From positions 3,286,001 to 3,350,000 of the forward strand of contig CP116226.1 in NCBI GenBank assembly GCA_038182865.1: 64,000 nucleotides of DNA, written 5' to 3'. This DNA is from Microbacterium enclense (GTDB lineage Bacteria; Actinomycetota; Actinomycetes; Actinomycetales; Microbacteriaceae). A program made the position numbers and the translations under genes. Numbering within the stretch: position 1 is the stretch's first letter; each line of letters begins with the position of its first letter. The notes below the pieces were generated by a model. That model worked only from the letters and a program-made list of their open reading frames with translations. It had not been told where the DNA came from and did no database searches. This document shows, one piece after another, positions 16,282 through 24,407 of this stretch.

Positions 16282-17316
16282 TCACACGGCCTGAGCGAAC
16301 CCGGCGTCGGCGGCGGCGATGTCTTTCGCGAGGTGGGCCAGGTGTGGTGGGATCTCGCGGCCCTTCGACACCATGGACTGCGCCCAGAGGCGCCCCGCGC
16401 GGTACGACGAGCGCACCAGGGGCCCCGCGAGCACGCCGAGGAAGCCGATGCGTTCCGCCTCCTCCTTGAACTCGACGAACTCTGCAGGCTTCACCCACCG
16501 CTGGACGGGCAGGTGCCGTGGCGTCGGACGCAAGTACTGCGTGATCGTGATGATGTCGGTCCCGGCCTCGTGCAGGTCGTTCAGGGCTTGGACGACCTCC
16601 TCCGGCTCCTCGCCCATCCCGAGGATGAGGTTCGACTTGGTGATCAGTCCCGCGTCGCGTGCGGCGGTCAGCACGCCGAGTGAGCGGTCGTAGCGGAACG
16701 CGGGACGGATGCGCTTGAAGATGCGCGGCACCGTCTCGACGTTGTGCGCGAACACCTCGGGCCGCGACGAGAACACCTCGTCGAGGTGCGCGGGGTCGCC
16801 CGAGAAGTCGGTCGCGAGGATCTCCACGCCCGTGCCCGGGTTCTCGGCGTGGATGCGCCGCACCGTCTCGGCGTGCAGCCAGGCGCCCTCGTCGGGGAGG
16901 TCGTCGCGCGCGACACCCGTGACCGTGGCGTATCGCAGCTGCATGCGGGTCACGCTCTCGGCGACGCGGCGGGGCTCGTCCGTGTCGTAGTCGGCGGGCT
17001 TGCCGGTGTCGATCTGGCAGAAGTCGCAGCGACGCGTGCACTGCGATCCGCCGATGAGGAACGTGGCCTCGCGGTCTTCCCAGCACTCGAAGATGTTCGG
17101 GCAGCCGGCCTCCTGGCACACCGTGTGCAACTCCTCGCTCTTCACGAGACTCTGCAGAGCGGTGTACTCCGGGCCCATCTTGGCTTTGGTCTTGATCCAC
17201 TCGGGCTTGCGCTCGATGGGGGTCTCGGCATTGCGGACCTCCAGTCGCAGGAGCTTGCGTCCGTTGGGGGCAGTGGATGCCGGCACCCCCGCCGTTCCGG
17301 TTCCGCACGTGGTCAT
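16282..17316 (-). CDS. lipA: Lipoyl synthase
   Basis: A radical-SAM enzyme that inserts two sulfurs into protein-bound octanoate to make the lipoyl cofactor of 2-oxoacid dehydrogenases and the glycine cleavage system. The auxiliary cluster cysteines are C67, C72 and C78 (CQEAGCPNIFEC) and the SAM-cluster cysteines are C93, C97 and C100 (CTRRCDFC). The C-terminal RSSYRAG motif supplies the serine ligand. Length 344. The ATG overlaps the lipB stop by 4 bp, so lipB-lipA form a coupled pair. Confidence 0.97.
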   Translation of the reverse strand: MTTCGTGTAGVPASTAPNGRKLLRLEVRNAETPIERKPEWIKTKAKMGPEYTALQSLVKSEELHTVCQEAGCPNIFECWEDREATFLIGGSQCTRRCDFCQIDTGKPADYDTDEPRRVAESVTRMQLRYATVTGVARDDLPDEGAWLHAETVRRIHAENPGTGVEILATDFSGDPAHLDEVFSSRPEVFAHNVETVPRIFKRIRPAFRYDRSLGVLTAARDAGLITKSNLILGMGEEPEEVVQALNDLHEAGTDIITITQYLRPTPRHLPVQRWVKPAEFVEFKEEAERIGFLGVLAGPLVRSSYRAGRLWAQSMVSKGREIPPHLAHLAKDIAAADAGFAQAV

Positions 17317-17951
17317 GCCGCCACCGCCGCGTACTCGGCGCGGAACACGCGCTCGATCTCGGGGAGCAGATCGGCGGGGGAGATCTCGGCACCGATCACC
17401 TCACGAACGGTGGTGACTCCGGCATCCGAGATCCCGCACGGAACGATGTGGCGGAATCCCGCGAGTGTGTTGTCGCAGTTGACGGCGAAGCCGTGCATGG
17501 TCACTCCTCTTTCCACGCGGACGCCGATCGCCGCGACTTTGTCGACGCCGAGCGGACGTCGTACCCACACCCCACTGCGGCCGTCGACGCGGAAACCGTC
17601 GACACCGAAGGGGGAGAGGGCGGCGATCAGCAGGGACTCGAGCCGCCGCACGTGCGCGACGACGTCGAGGGGTTCGGGGAGGCGCACGATCGGGTAGCCG
17701 ACGAGCTGGCCGGGGCCGTGCCACGTGATCTTGCCGCCCCGGTCGACGTCGATGACGGGCGTGCCGTCGTCCGGGCGCTCGTGATCTTCCGTGCGCTTGC
17801 CGGCGGTGTAGACGGCCTCATGCTCCAGGAGCAGCAATGTGTCGGGACGATCGCCGGAGACGACGTCGTGATGCACTGCTCGCTGATGGGCCCAGCCGTC
17901 GAGGTACGGGACGTAGTGCGGGGACAGCCCCACGTGGTGGATGTCGATCAT
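17313..17951 (-). CDS. lipB: Octanoyltransferase LipB
   Basis: LipB transfers octanoate from acyl carrier protein to lipoyl-domain lysines, the substrate for LipA. The 212-residue protein has the LipB signature RGGKITWHGPGQLVGYP at 71-87, the conserved lysine K138 and the catalytic cysteine C172 in the PCGI motif. The ATG at 17951 (MIDIHHVG) is preferred; an in-frame ATG 33 nt upstream lies within the operator palindrome. Transcription probably starts at a TATTGT -10 box just upstream of that palindrome and reads through it. Confidence 0.95.
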   Translation of the reverse strand: MIDIHHVGLSPHYVPYLDGWAHQRAVHHDVVSGDRPDTLLLLEHEAVYTAGKRTEDHERPDDGTPVIDVDRGGKITWHGPGQLVGYPIVRLPEPLDVVAHVRRLESLLIAALSPFGVDGFRVDGRSGVWVRRPLGVDKVAAIGVRVERGVTMHGFAVNCDNTLAGFRHIVPCGISDAGVTTVREVIGAEISPADLLPEIERVFRAEYAAVAA

Positions 17952-17964
17952 CGACCGCCTCCGA

Positions 17965-17983
17965 TGTTGGATTGAGTCCAACA
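17965..17983. promoter_or_regulatory. Palindromic operator between lipB and tetR
   Basis: The 19-bp sequence TGTTGGAttgagTCCAACA has perfect 7-bp arms, the TTGGA...TCCAA pattern typical of TetR-family operators. It lies between the divergent lipB and tetR genes, just downstream of the lipB -10 (TATTGT, complement of 17982-17987) and about 20 bp upstream of the tetR -10. A protein bound here could block both genes. Assignment to the adjacent TetR is inferred. Confidence 0.65.
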
Positions 17984-18015
17984 ATACACATCTCGACCAG
18001 CCCTAGGCTGGGGCG

Positions 18016-18564
18016 GTGACCTCGGAACCCCGGAGCGGACGGCCGCGCGCCTCCTCGCGCGAGGTGCTCGCGGAAGCCGCGTGTGAACTCTTCCTCGAGC
18101 GGGGGTACGACGCCACGAGCGTCTCCGACATCACGCGGCGCGCCGGCGTCAGCCGTTCGAGCTTCTTCAACTACTTCTCCGCGAAGAGCGACGTCCTCTG
18201 GTCGGGCTTCGACGCGCAGGCCGCGCGCGGAGTGTCGCTCCTCCAGGACGGGGAGGCTGTGGTCGCTGCCCTCGCCTCCATCGGCGACGGCCTCGCTCCC
18301 GACGCCCTCGCGCTCGCCATCACCAACGCCGACACCATGGGGATCGCCGCGGAGCTCGACCGGGATCGCGCCGTGCGCCAGTTCCGTCTGCAGCGAGACG
18401 TGTCAGCGCGACTCGTGAGGGACGGTGAGACGCCGCTGCGGGCACAGGTTCGCGCGGGCGCGCTCTCAGCTGCCGTGCTCGCCGCGGTCTGGGCGTGGGC
18501 GGATCGCACCGCATCGGGACCGTCCCTCCCGGACACCCTGGCCGACGCCCTCGCTGCGACCTGA
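18016..18564 (+). CDS. TetR family transcriptional regulator
   Basis: A 182-residue repressor-type protein. The N-terminal DNA-binding domain is clear: AACELFLERGYDATSVSDITRRAGVSRSSFFNYFSAKSD across about 21-59, with the helix-turn-helix at about 34-55. The C-terminal ligand domain is short and Ala-rich and gives no clue to the effector. It is divergent from lipB with a TetR-like palindrome between them, so it probably autoregulates and may control lipB-lipA and perhaps pit. The GTG start lies 6 nt after TAGGCT (18004-18009), a leaderless arrangement. Confidence 0.9.
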   Translation: MTSEPRSGRPRASSREVLAEAACELFLERGYDATSVSDITRRAGVSRSSFFNYFSAKSDVLWSGFDAQAARGVSLLQDGEAVVAALASIGDGLAPDALALAITNADTMGIAAELDRDRAVRQFRLQRDVSARLVRDGETPLRAQVRAGALSAAVLAAVWAWADRTASGPSLPDTLADALAAT

Positions 18565-18615
18565 GAGCGCGCCGGGGCGGCGAGGGCCTTCCTGCCCGCG
18601 TAAACTCGTCTCATC

Positions 18616-20160
18616 ATGGCGACTTTCGGCACCCTCTCCGACCGGCTCACAGAGACCTTCCGCAACCTCCGGAAGAAGGGCCAGCTCACCCCCGCCGACG
18701 TCGACGGGACGGTCCGCGAGATCCGCCGCGCGCTGCTCGACGCCGACGTCGCGCTGCCGGTGGTCAAGGAGTTCACCGCCGCGGTGCGCGAGCGCGCCCT
18801 CGGCGACGAGGTGAACCGCGCGCTGAACCCCGCGCAGCAGGTCGTGCAGATCGTCAACGACGAGCTCATCGGCATCCTCGGCGGTCAGCAGCGTCGCCTG
18901 CAGTTCGCCAAGAACCCCCCGACGGTCATCATGCTCGCCGGTCTCCAGGGCTCGGGAAAGACGACTTTCGCCGGCAAACTCGCGAAGATGCTGGAGAAGG
19001 ACGGCCACACACCGCTTCTCGTCGCGTGCGACCTTCAGCGTCCCAACGCCGTCAACCAGCTCCAGGTCGTCGCCGAGCGCGCGGGAGCAGCGATCTACGC
19101 CCCGGAACCCGGCAACGGCGTCGGCGACCCGGTGAAGGTCGCTCGTGACGGAGTCGCCTACGCGACGCGTCAGCAGCACGACATCGTCATCATCGACACC
19201 GCCGGCCGTCTCGGCGTCGACGCGGAGCTGATGCAGCAGGCGTCCGACATCCGCACGGCGACGCAGCCCGACGAGGTGCTGTTCGTCATCGACGCGATGA
19301 TCGGTCAGGATGCGGTGAACACCGCCAAGGCGTTCCAGGACGGCGTCGATTTCACCGGTGTCGTGCTGTCCAAGCTCGACGGCGACGCGCGCGGTGGCGC
19401 CGCTCTCTCGGTCGCGTCGGTGACCGGGCGACCCATCATCTTCGCGTCGACCGGTGAGGGTCTCGACGACGTCGAGCCCTTCCACCCCGACCGCATGGCA
19501 TCCCGCATCCTCGACCTCGGTGACATCCTCACCCTGATCGAGCAGGCGCAGTCGGCCTTCGACGAGGCCGAGGCGATGAAGGTCGCCGAGAAGCTCGCGA
19601 CCGAGACCTTCACGCTCGAGGACTTCCTCGAGCAGATGCAGCAGATGAAGAAGATGGGCTCCATGAAGAAGATGCTCGGGATGCTCCCGGGCATGGGAAA
19701 CATGAAGCAACAGCTCGAGGACTTCGACGAGCGCGAGATCGACCGAACGGAGGCGATCATCCGTTCGATGACTCCGGGGGAGCGTCGCAACCCCAAGGTC
19801 CTCAACGGTTCCCGACGTCTGCGTATCGCGCGGGGCTCGGGCATGACCGTGACCGACGTCAACCAGCTGGTCCAGCGCTTCGAGCAGGCCGCGAAGATGA
19901 TGAAAACCGTCGCGCGCGGTGGAGTGCCCAACATCCCCGGCATGGGGCCGGTGGGCGGCAAGCCCGGCGCGTCCTCCAAGCGCGGCAAGCAGCAGAAGGC
20001 GAAGGGCTCTCGCTCAGGAAACCCGGCCAAGCGTGCGGCGGAGAACGCGGGCATCGCGGCATCCGCCACTCCGACCGGGTCCGGTTTCGGCTTGGGCGGT
20101 CAGAAGGCGCCGACCGAGGCCGACCTCGCGGAGCTGCAGAAGATGCTCGGTCGCGGCTGA
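18616..20160 (+). CDS. ffh: Signal recognition particle protein Ffh
   Basis: The SRP54 GTPase that binds signal sequences on ribosomes and 4.5S RNA and hands the complex to FtsY. The 514-residue protein has the N domain, P-loop GLQGSGKTT near 112-120, DTAGRLGVD, and SKLDGDARGG. The Met-rich M domain follows (MQQMKKMGSMKKMLGMLPG region, then the SxRxxRIARGSG RNA-binding motif). A longer than usual Gly/Lys/Ala tail follows. TAAACT at 18601-18606 is 9 nt before the ATG. It is convergent with the SGNH gene; both stops lie in one palindrome. Confidence 0.97.
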   Translation: MATFGTLSDRLTETFRNLRKKGQLTPADVDGTVREIRRALLDADVALPVVKEFTAAVRERALGDEVNRALNPAQQVVQIVNDELIGILGGQQRRLQFAKNPPTVIMLAGLQGSGKTTFAGKLAKMLEKDGHTPLLVACDLQRPNAVNQLQVVAERAGAAIYAPEPGNGVGDPVKVARDGVAYATRQQHDIVIIDTAGRLGVDAELMQQASDIRTATQPDEVLFVIDAMIGQDAVNTAKAFQDGVDFTGVVLSKLDGDARGGAALSVASVTGRPIIFASTGEGLDDVEPFHPDRMASRILDLGDILTLIEQAQSAFDEAEAMKVAEKLATETFTLEDFLEQMQQMKKMGSMKKMLGMLPGMGNMKQQLEDFDEREIDRTEAIIRSMTPGERRNPKVLNGSRRLRIARGSGMTVTDVNQLVQRFEQAAKMMKTVARGGVPNIPGMGPVGGKPGASSKRGKQQKAKGSRSGNPAKRAAENAGIAASATPTGSGFGLGGQKAPTEADLAELQKMLGRG

Positions 20161-20175
20161 GTCGAGTTCGACTCA
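20158..20175. terminator. 18-bp palindrome spanning both stop codons of convergent genes
   Basis: TGAGTCGAgtTCGACTCA covers 20158-20175. The first TGA is the ffh stop and the last TCA is the complement of the stop of the SGNH gene, so each arm carries one stop codon. The 8-bp perfect arms with a 2-nt centre could be a compact bidirectional terminator. Confidence 0.45.
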
Positions 20176-20892
20176 GGGCAGCACACCGGCGTCCTGCAGC
20201 GCCGATACGATCGTCTGCTCGATCGCCTTCTGGCCGCGCGCGGTGGGGTGCACGTCGTCGTCCTGGAGCCACTCCGGGTGGCCGACGAGGGGCTGGCCCA
20301 CATCGATGTACGTTCCGCCCACCTCGTCGATCGCGTCATGCAGAGCGTCGGAGGTGACCGCCGTGTCATCGGGGACGTCGGGGTCGTCGTTCCAGATGGT
20401 GCTCAGGCCCACGATCTGCGCCGTCGGCGCGGCCTCGTGCAGCTCGTCGACCGTGGCGGCGGTCGCGGACCGGATGTCGTCGGAGTCCTGCCAGAAATCG
20501 TTGCTCGACGACTCCACGATCAACAGTTCGGGCTGCAGCGCGGCGACAGCGGGGGCGAATCCTGCGTACGCCGTTCCGCATTCGCCCTCGACGACGAAGC
20601 CCATCCCGCCGCACGCGAGGTTCGTCAGCGCGAGGTGGGATCGGGATGCCATGAGGTCGGGCCAGGCTTCTCCGAGATCCAGACCCGCCCCCGACATGAG
20701 CGAATCACCCACCGTCACGACCCGCAGACGCGGGGGAGTCGACGAGCTGGGCGCGGGGGCCGGTGACTCGACGGCGAAGGTCAAGTCCGGCTGCGAGGCG
20801 GTCGGTTCGGGCGCGCACGCGGTCAACGTCACGGCCAGGCCCACTACCAGCGCGACCGACGTTGTCCGGAAGCGGGCGCGCACGGTGGTCAT
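20173..20892 (-). CDS. SGNH/GDSL-family hydrolase, lipoprotein
   Basis: A 239-residue exported esterase-like protein. The signal peptide (MTTVRARFRTTSVALVVGLA) ends in a lipobox LTAC, with the lipidated Cys at about residue 26. The mature part shows SGNH blocks: VGDSLMSG (nucleophile Ser), a Gly in ACGGMG, the SSSND Asn block and a DDDVHPT block with the catalytic Asp/His. The substrate is unknown; relatives act on acyl esters of lipids or cell-wall polysaccharide. The ATG lies 6 nt after TAGGAT (complement of 20899-20904). Confidence 0.82.
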   Translation of the reverse strand: MTTVRARFRTTSVALVVGLAVTLTACAPEPTASQPDLTFAVESPAPAPSSSTPPRLRVVTVGDSLMSGAGLDLGEAWPDLMASRSHLALTNLACGGMGFVVEGECGTAYAGFAPAVAALQPELLIVESSSNDFWQDSDDIRSATAATVDELHEAAPTAQIVGLSTIWNDDPDVPDDTAVTSDALHDAIDEVGGTYIDVGQPLVGHPEWLQDDDVHPTARGQKAIEQTIVSALQDAGVLP

Positions 20893-20953
20893 GGCGTGAT
20901 CCTAAAGGCGGGCGGCTATGAGAATCCGCCGAAGCCCCCGTGCGAGGGACGGG

Positions 20954-22117
20954 TCAGACACGCAGCGCGGCGAGGTGCTCACGCAGGGTCGGCCCCGCGC
21001 GGAACTCCCGGATGAGGTGCTGGACCACCTCACGAAGATCGCCGTCCGCGGCTTCGGCGATGGCGATCTGACGGGCTGAGCTGCCACCTGTCGAGAGGAT
21101 CGTCTCGAGCCCGGCGAACTCGCGCGCGCACTTCAGTTCGAGGGCGATGTCGGCGATCTGCTCCATCGTCTCCTGGAGGTGTTCCACGACGTGACGCTGG
21201 GTGCCCTGGCGGTCGACGATCACGCGCGCGTCGAGGCCGTAGCGGGCGGCGCGCCACTTGTTCTCGCGCGCGAACCACGGCGGGACGCCGGGAAGGTCCT
21301 TGCCCTCGTCGAGAAGTCGCGAGAAGTGCTCGACGAGGGTCTGCGCGAGAGCCGCGACCGCGGCGAGTTCGGGGAGCGTCGACATCCCGTCGCACGCACG
21401 GATCTCCACCGTGCCCCAGCGCGGTGCCGGACGGATGTCCCACCTCACCTCACTGGCATCCGCCATCACGCCCGTGCGGACCATGTCATCGAGGTAGGAC
21501 TCGAACTGCTCCCAGGTCTCCAGCTGCCATGGCAGTCCGGCGGTGGGCAGCTGCTGAAAGACCAGGGAGCGATTCGAGACGTATCCGGTCCGCTCCCCGG
21601 CCCAGAAGGGGCTGGATGCCGAAAGCGCCTGGAGATGGGGGAGATAGACGGTCAACGCGTTGACGATGGGCAGGACTTTGTCGACGTCGTCGACACCGAC
21701 GTGGACGTGCACACCCCAGATCATCATGTTGCGCCCCCACCACTGGGTGCGATCGATGAGCGTGCGGTACCGGGTCTTGTCGGTGACCTGCTGGTCGAAC
21801 CACTGGGCGAACGGGTGGCTCCCGGCGCAGAGCAGCTCGATGCCGCGCGGCTCGGTCTCCTCGCGCAGGGCGCCAATGGCGTCTGCGATGTCGTCGACCG
21901 CCTCGGCCACCGTGGACCCCACCCCGCTGGTGACCTCGACGGTGTTGGTCAGCAGCTCACCGGTGACCGTGAAGCGCTCCAACGCCGTGCGCTCTTCCAC
22001 GAGGTCGAGGATCTCGGGAGCACGCGGGACGAGGTCGCCGGTAGCGCGGTCGGCGAGCATGAGCTCCCACTCCAGCCCCACGGACGAGCGCGTCGATGAA
22101 GCGAACTGCAGGGTCAT
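20954..22117 (-). CDS. YbdK-type carboxylate-amine ligase (glutamate-cysteine ligase family 2)
   Basis: A 387-residue member of the GCS2 family. It begins MTLQFASSTRSSVGLEWELML, matching the conserved GxExE substrate and metal site, and contains ICAGSHPF-like (LLCAGSHPF) and WGVHVHVGVDD blocks typical of YbdK proteins. Family members make gamma-glutamyl-cysteine weakly or ligate other amines; actinobacteria use mycothiol, so the physiological substrate is open. The ATG at 22117 has CAGACT 6 nt upstream on the minus strand; the longer open frame upstream overlaps the rpsP promoter region and is rejected. Confidence 0.85.
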   Translation of the reverse strand: MTLQFASSTRSSVGLEWELMLADRATGDLVPRAPEILDLVEERTALERFTVTGELLTNTVEVTSGVGSTVAEAVDDIADAIGALREETEPRGIELLCAGSHPFAQWFDQQVTDKTRYRTLIDRTQWWGRNMMIWGVHVHVGVDDVDKVLPIVNALTVYLPHLQALSASSPFWAGERTGYVSNRSLVFQQLPTAGLPWQLETWEQFESYLDDMVRTGVMADASEVRWDIRPAPRWGTVEIRACDGMSTLPELAAVAALAQTLVEHFSRLLDEGKDLPGVPPWFARENKWRAARYGLDARVIVDRQGTQRHVVEHLQETMEQIADIALELKCAREFAGLETILSTGGSSARQIAIAEAADGDLREVVQHLIREFRAGPTLREHLAALRV

Positions 22118-22137
22118 GCGGTCAGTCTGACACGGGA

Positions 22138-22172
22138 GACACGGCACGCCATGTTTCGCGCCATGCCGTGTC
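22138..22172. repeat. 9-bp inverted repeat between YbdK gene and rpsP promoter
   Basis: GACACGGCA at 22138-22146 pairs with TGCCGTGTC at 22164-22172, with a 17-nt loop that also carries a direct repeat of CGCCATG (22147-22153 and 22159-22165). It lies just upstream of the rpsP -10 element, in the -35 area, so it could be an operator. Role unknown. Confidence 0.5.
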
Positions 22173-22178
22173 ATCTGG

Positions 22179-22214
22179 CAGAATAGAGGGTCGGACCAGG
22201 CACTCGACCCTCTA
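22179..22214 (+). promoter_or_regulatory. rpsP promoter TGGCAGAATAG and adjacent hairpin
   Basis: The -10 candidate CAGAAT (22179-22184) lies in TGGCAGAATAG, a sequence repeated exactly before rplS. Start of transcription near 22191 gives a leader of about 120 nt. TAGAGGGTCG (22184-22193) is perfectly complementary to CGACCCTCTA (22205-22214), so the -10 edge and early leader form a 10-bp inverted repeat. A CCCGCC-T6 stretch follows at about 22226-22237, so an attenuator is possible. Confidence 0.5.
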
Positions 22215-22311
22215 TCCAGTGTCGGCCCGCCTTTTTTGAGCTTCCGCCGGGTGTGCACCCCACGCTCCAGGCGATCAGTTCGTTCGCTTTTCACCATTCA
22301 GGAGAAAATTC

Positions 22312-22728
22312 GTGGCTGTCAAGATTCGTCTCAAGCGTCTCGGTAAGATCCGTGCGCCCTATTACCGCATCGTCGTCGCCGACTCGCGCACCAAGCGCGA
22401 TGGTCGCGTGATCGAGGAGATCGGCAAGTACCACCCGACCGAGGAGCCCTCGTTCATCGAGGTCGACTCCGAGCGCGCCCAGTACTGGCTGTCGGTCGGC
22501 GCCCAGCCCACCGAGCAGGTCGCGGCGATCCTCAAGCTCACGGGCGACTGGGGCAAGTTCAAGGGCGACAAGAACGCCGTCTCGACCGTCAAGGTGCGCG
22601 AGCCCAAGGCGGCTTTCGAGGCCGACTCCGCCAAGAAGTCGGTCGTCAAGCCCAAGGCCGAGAAGAAGGCGGAGGCCCCCGCGGCCGACGCCTCGGCCGA
22701 CGACGCCGCCGAGACCTCGGCCGAGTAA
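22312..22728 (+). CDS. rpsP: 30S ribosomal protein S16
   Basis: A 138-residue S16 starting MAVKIRLKRLGKIRAPYYRIVVADSR with the family's KIRLKR and ADSR motifs. Typical S16 is about 80-100 residues; this one carries a Lys/Ala/Glu-rich C-terminal extension of roughly 40 residues that should be disordered. The GTG start has an AGGAG sequence about 7-8 nt upstream. It is the first gene of rpsP-khpA-rimM-trmD, with a structured leader of about 120 nt. Confidence 0.96.
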   Translation: MAVKIRLKRLGKIRAPYYRIVVADSRTKRDGRVIEEIGKYHPTEEPSFIEVDSERAQYWLSVGAQPTEQVAAILKLTGDWGKFKGDKNAVSTVKVREPKAAFEADSAKKSVVKPKAEKKAEAPAADASADDAAETSAE

Positions 22729-22733
22729 GTCCC

Positions 22734-22964
22734 GTGCTGTCCGCCGCGCTCGAACACGTCGTCAAGGGGATCGTCGATCACCCCGAAGACGTGACCATCC
22801 GTTCCAGCACCTCGCCTCGCGGCGACGTGCTGGAGGTTCGCGTGCACCCCGATGATCGGGGTCGCGTGATCGGGCGCGGCGGTCGCACCGCCAAGGCGCT
22901 GCGCACGCTCATCACGGCCCTCGCCGACGGCCGCCGCGTGCGCGTCGACGTCGCCGACGACTGA
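22734..22964 (+). CDS. khpA: KH-domain RNA-binding protein KhpA
   Basis: A 76-residue single KH domain with the GRGG loop at 47-50 (GRVIGRGGRTAKALRTLI). KhpA, with KhpB, is a global RNA-binding protein that in Firmicutes affects cell elongation and division; in actinobacteria it is almost always encoded between rpsP and rimM, as here. The GTG start is 5 nt after rpsP and the stop overlaps the rimM start by one base (TGATG). Confidence 0.92.
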   Translation: MLSAALEHVVKGIVDHPEDVTIRSSTSPRGDVLEVRVHPDDRGRVIGRGGRTAKALRTLITALADGRRVRVDVADD

Positions 22965-23656
22965 TGGCGTCCGACGACACCGCGGGCTCACAGCCCGCCA
23001 AGACCCAGCTCCGCGTGGGGCGGCTCGTCAAGGCTCACGGCCTGAAGGGCGCCTTCAAGCTCGAGCTGTACACCGATGACCCCGAGGGTCGTTTCGTGCC
23101 GGGCAACACCTTCACTCTGCAGGTGCCCGAGTCCTCGCCGTGGCATGGGCGCCCGTTGACGGTTCGTGAGTTCCGCTGGATGAACTCGCATCCCGTCGCC
23201 TTCTTCGAGGGCGTCGACGACCGCACTGCCGCTGAAGAGCTCGTGAAGGCGATCCTGTGGATCGACCAGGACACCGCGGACGCCCCGGCAGAGGACGACG
23301 CCTGGTACGACCACCAGCTCGTCGGCCTCGAGGTCGTGCGGGACGGCGAGATCGTGGGGCGCGTCGTGCGCGTCGACCACTTCCCCGCTCAAGACCTGCT
23401 GATCGTGCGTCCGTCGGGCGAGGATCGCGAGGTGCTCGTCCCGTTCGTGAGTGCGATCGTCCCCGACGTCGACATCGCCGGCGGTCGCGTGGTCGTCACG
23501 CCCCCGGCGGGGCTCTTCGAAGACCTCCCGAGCGACGAGAACGACGAGCCGGAACCCGTCGAGGGCGCGTCCGACGCCGATGAATCCGACGGTTCCGCGT
23601 CCGCCGACGACGAGGCCGTCGACACGGACGAGACGCACACGTCCCGCGAGGACTGA
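22964..23656 (+). CDS. rimM: Ribosome maturation factor RimM
   Basis: RimM binds S19 and helps mature the 30S head. The 230-residue protein has the N-terminal RimM domain (LRVGRLVKAHGLKGAFKLELYTDDPE) and the C-terminal PRC barrel (DHQLVGLEVV...GRVVRVDHFPAQDLLIV...LVPFV). The last ~45 residues are an Asp/Glu/Ser tail (DENDEPEPVEGASDADES region) beyond the family core. It is co-transcribed with khpA and trmD. Confidence 0.95.
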   Translation: MASDDTAGSQPAKTQLRVGRLVKAHGLKGAFKLELYTDDPEGRFVPGNTFTLQVPESSPWHGRPLTVREFRWMNSHPVAFFEGVDDRTAAEELVKAILWIDQDTADAPAEDDAWYDHQLVGLEVVRDGEIVGRVVRVDHFPAQDLLIVRPSGEDREVLVPFVSAIVPDVDIAGGRVVVTPPAGLFEDLPSDENDEPEPVEGASDADESDGSASADDEAVDTDETHTSRED

Positions 23657-23657
23657 C

Positions 23658-24347
23658 GTGCGCATCGACGTCGTCTCGATCTTCCCGACGATCTTCGACG
23701 CCCTCGAGGTGTCGCTGCTCGGCAAGGCCCGAACGACGGGACTCCTCGACGTTCGCGTACACGATCTGCGTGACTACACCCACGATCGCCACCGCACCGT
23801 CGATGACACGCCCTACGGCGGGGGTGCGGGAATGGTCATGAAGCCGGAGCCGTGGGGTGAGGCCCTCGACGAGATCGCAAGTGGTGTCCCCGAACGTCCC
23901 GTCATCATCTTCCCGTCGCCCGCGGGGGAGAGGTTCACGCAGGCCACCGCGAGGGAACTCTCCGCGGCCCCGCACCTCGTCTTCGGATGCGGTCGTTACG
24001 AAGGCATCGACGAGCGTGTCTTCGACTACGCTGCCGAACTCGGTGACGTACGCCTGATCAGCCTGGGCGACTACGTCCTCAACGGCGGCGAGGTCGCCGT
24101 CATGGCGATGATCGAGGCGATCGGCCGCCTCATTCCCGGGGTGGTCGGCAACCCGGAGAGCCTGGTGGAGGAGTCTCATGAGGACGGCCTCCTCGAGTAC
24201 CCCTCGTACACGAAGCCGTCCGTATGGCGCGGCCGCGAAGCCCCACCGGTGCTGCTGAGCGGCAACCACGGCGCCGTCGCGGCATGGCGGCGCGATCAGC
24301 AGCTCGTCCGCACACGCGAGCGCCGGCCAGACCTCCTGGCCGACTGA
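23658..24347 (+). CDS. trmD: tRNA (guanine37-N1)-methyltransferase TrmD
   Basis: A SPOUT-class SAM-dependent enzyme that makes m1G37, preventing +1 frameshifts on proline, leucine and arginine codons. At 229 residues it begins VRIDVVSIFPTIFD; the dimer-interface knot shows GCGRYEGIDERV and ISLGDYVLNGGEVAVMAMIEA. The GTG at 23658 follows the rimM stop by 1 nt. The longer open frame upstream only reflects overlap with rimM. It is convergent with map. Confidence 0.96.
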   Translation: MRIDVVSIFPTIFDALEVSLLGKARTTGLLDVRVHDLRDYTHDRHRTVDDTPYGGGAGMVMKPEPWGEALDEIASGVPERPVIIFPSPAGERFTQATARELSAAPHLVFGCGRYEGIDERVFDYAAELGDVRLISLGDYVLNGGEVAVMAMIEAIGRLIPGVVGNPESLVEESHEDGLLEYPSYTKPSVWRGREAPPVLLSGNHGAVAAWRRDQQLVRTRERRPDLLAD

Positions 24348-24365
24348 GTTCCCGTTCGGGCACGA

Positions 24366-24397
24366 CGGATGCCACGACCCGAAGGCCGCGGCATCCG
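24366..24397. terminator. GGATGCC/GGCATCC hairpin between trmD and map
   Basis: CGGATGCC (24366-24373) pairs with GGCATCCG (24390-24397), 8 bp with a 16-nt loop, between two convergent genes. The same heptamer forms the stems downstream of tsf and gatB. Confidence 0.5.
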
Positions 24398-24407
24398 CGA
24401 TCCGAGG

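Noticed and set aside
14987..17392. A single minus-strand frame that would fuse pit to an 800-residue protein through lipA
   Set aside because: lipA is intact in another frame (six cluster cysteines), and the frame upstream of 16156 shows no similarity. pit begins at about 16156.
20954..22117. Glutathione biosynthesis via glutamate-cysteine ligase
   Set aside because: The protein is of the YbdK branch, actinobacteria use mycothiol, and no glutathione synthetase is in the window.
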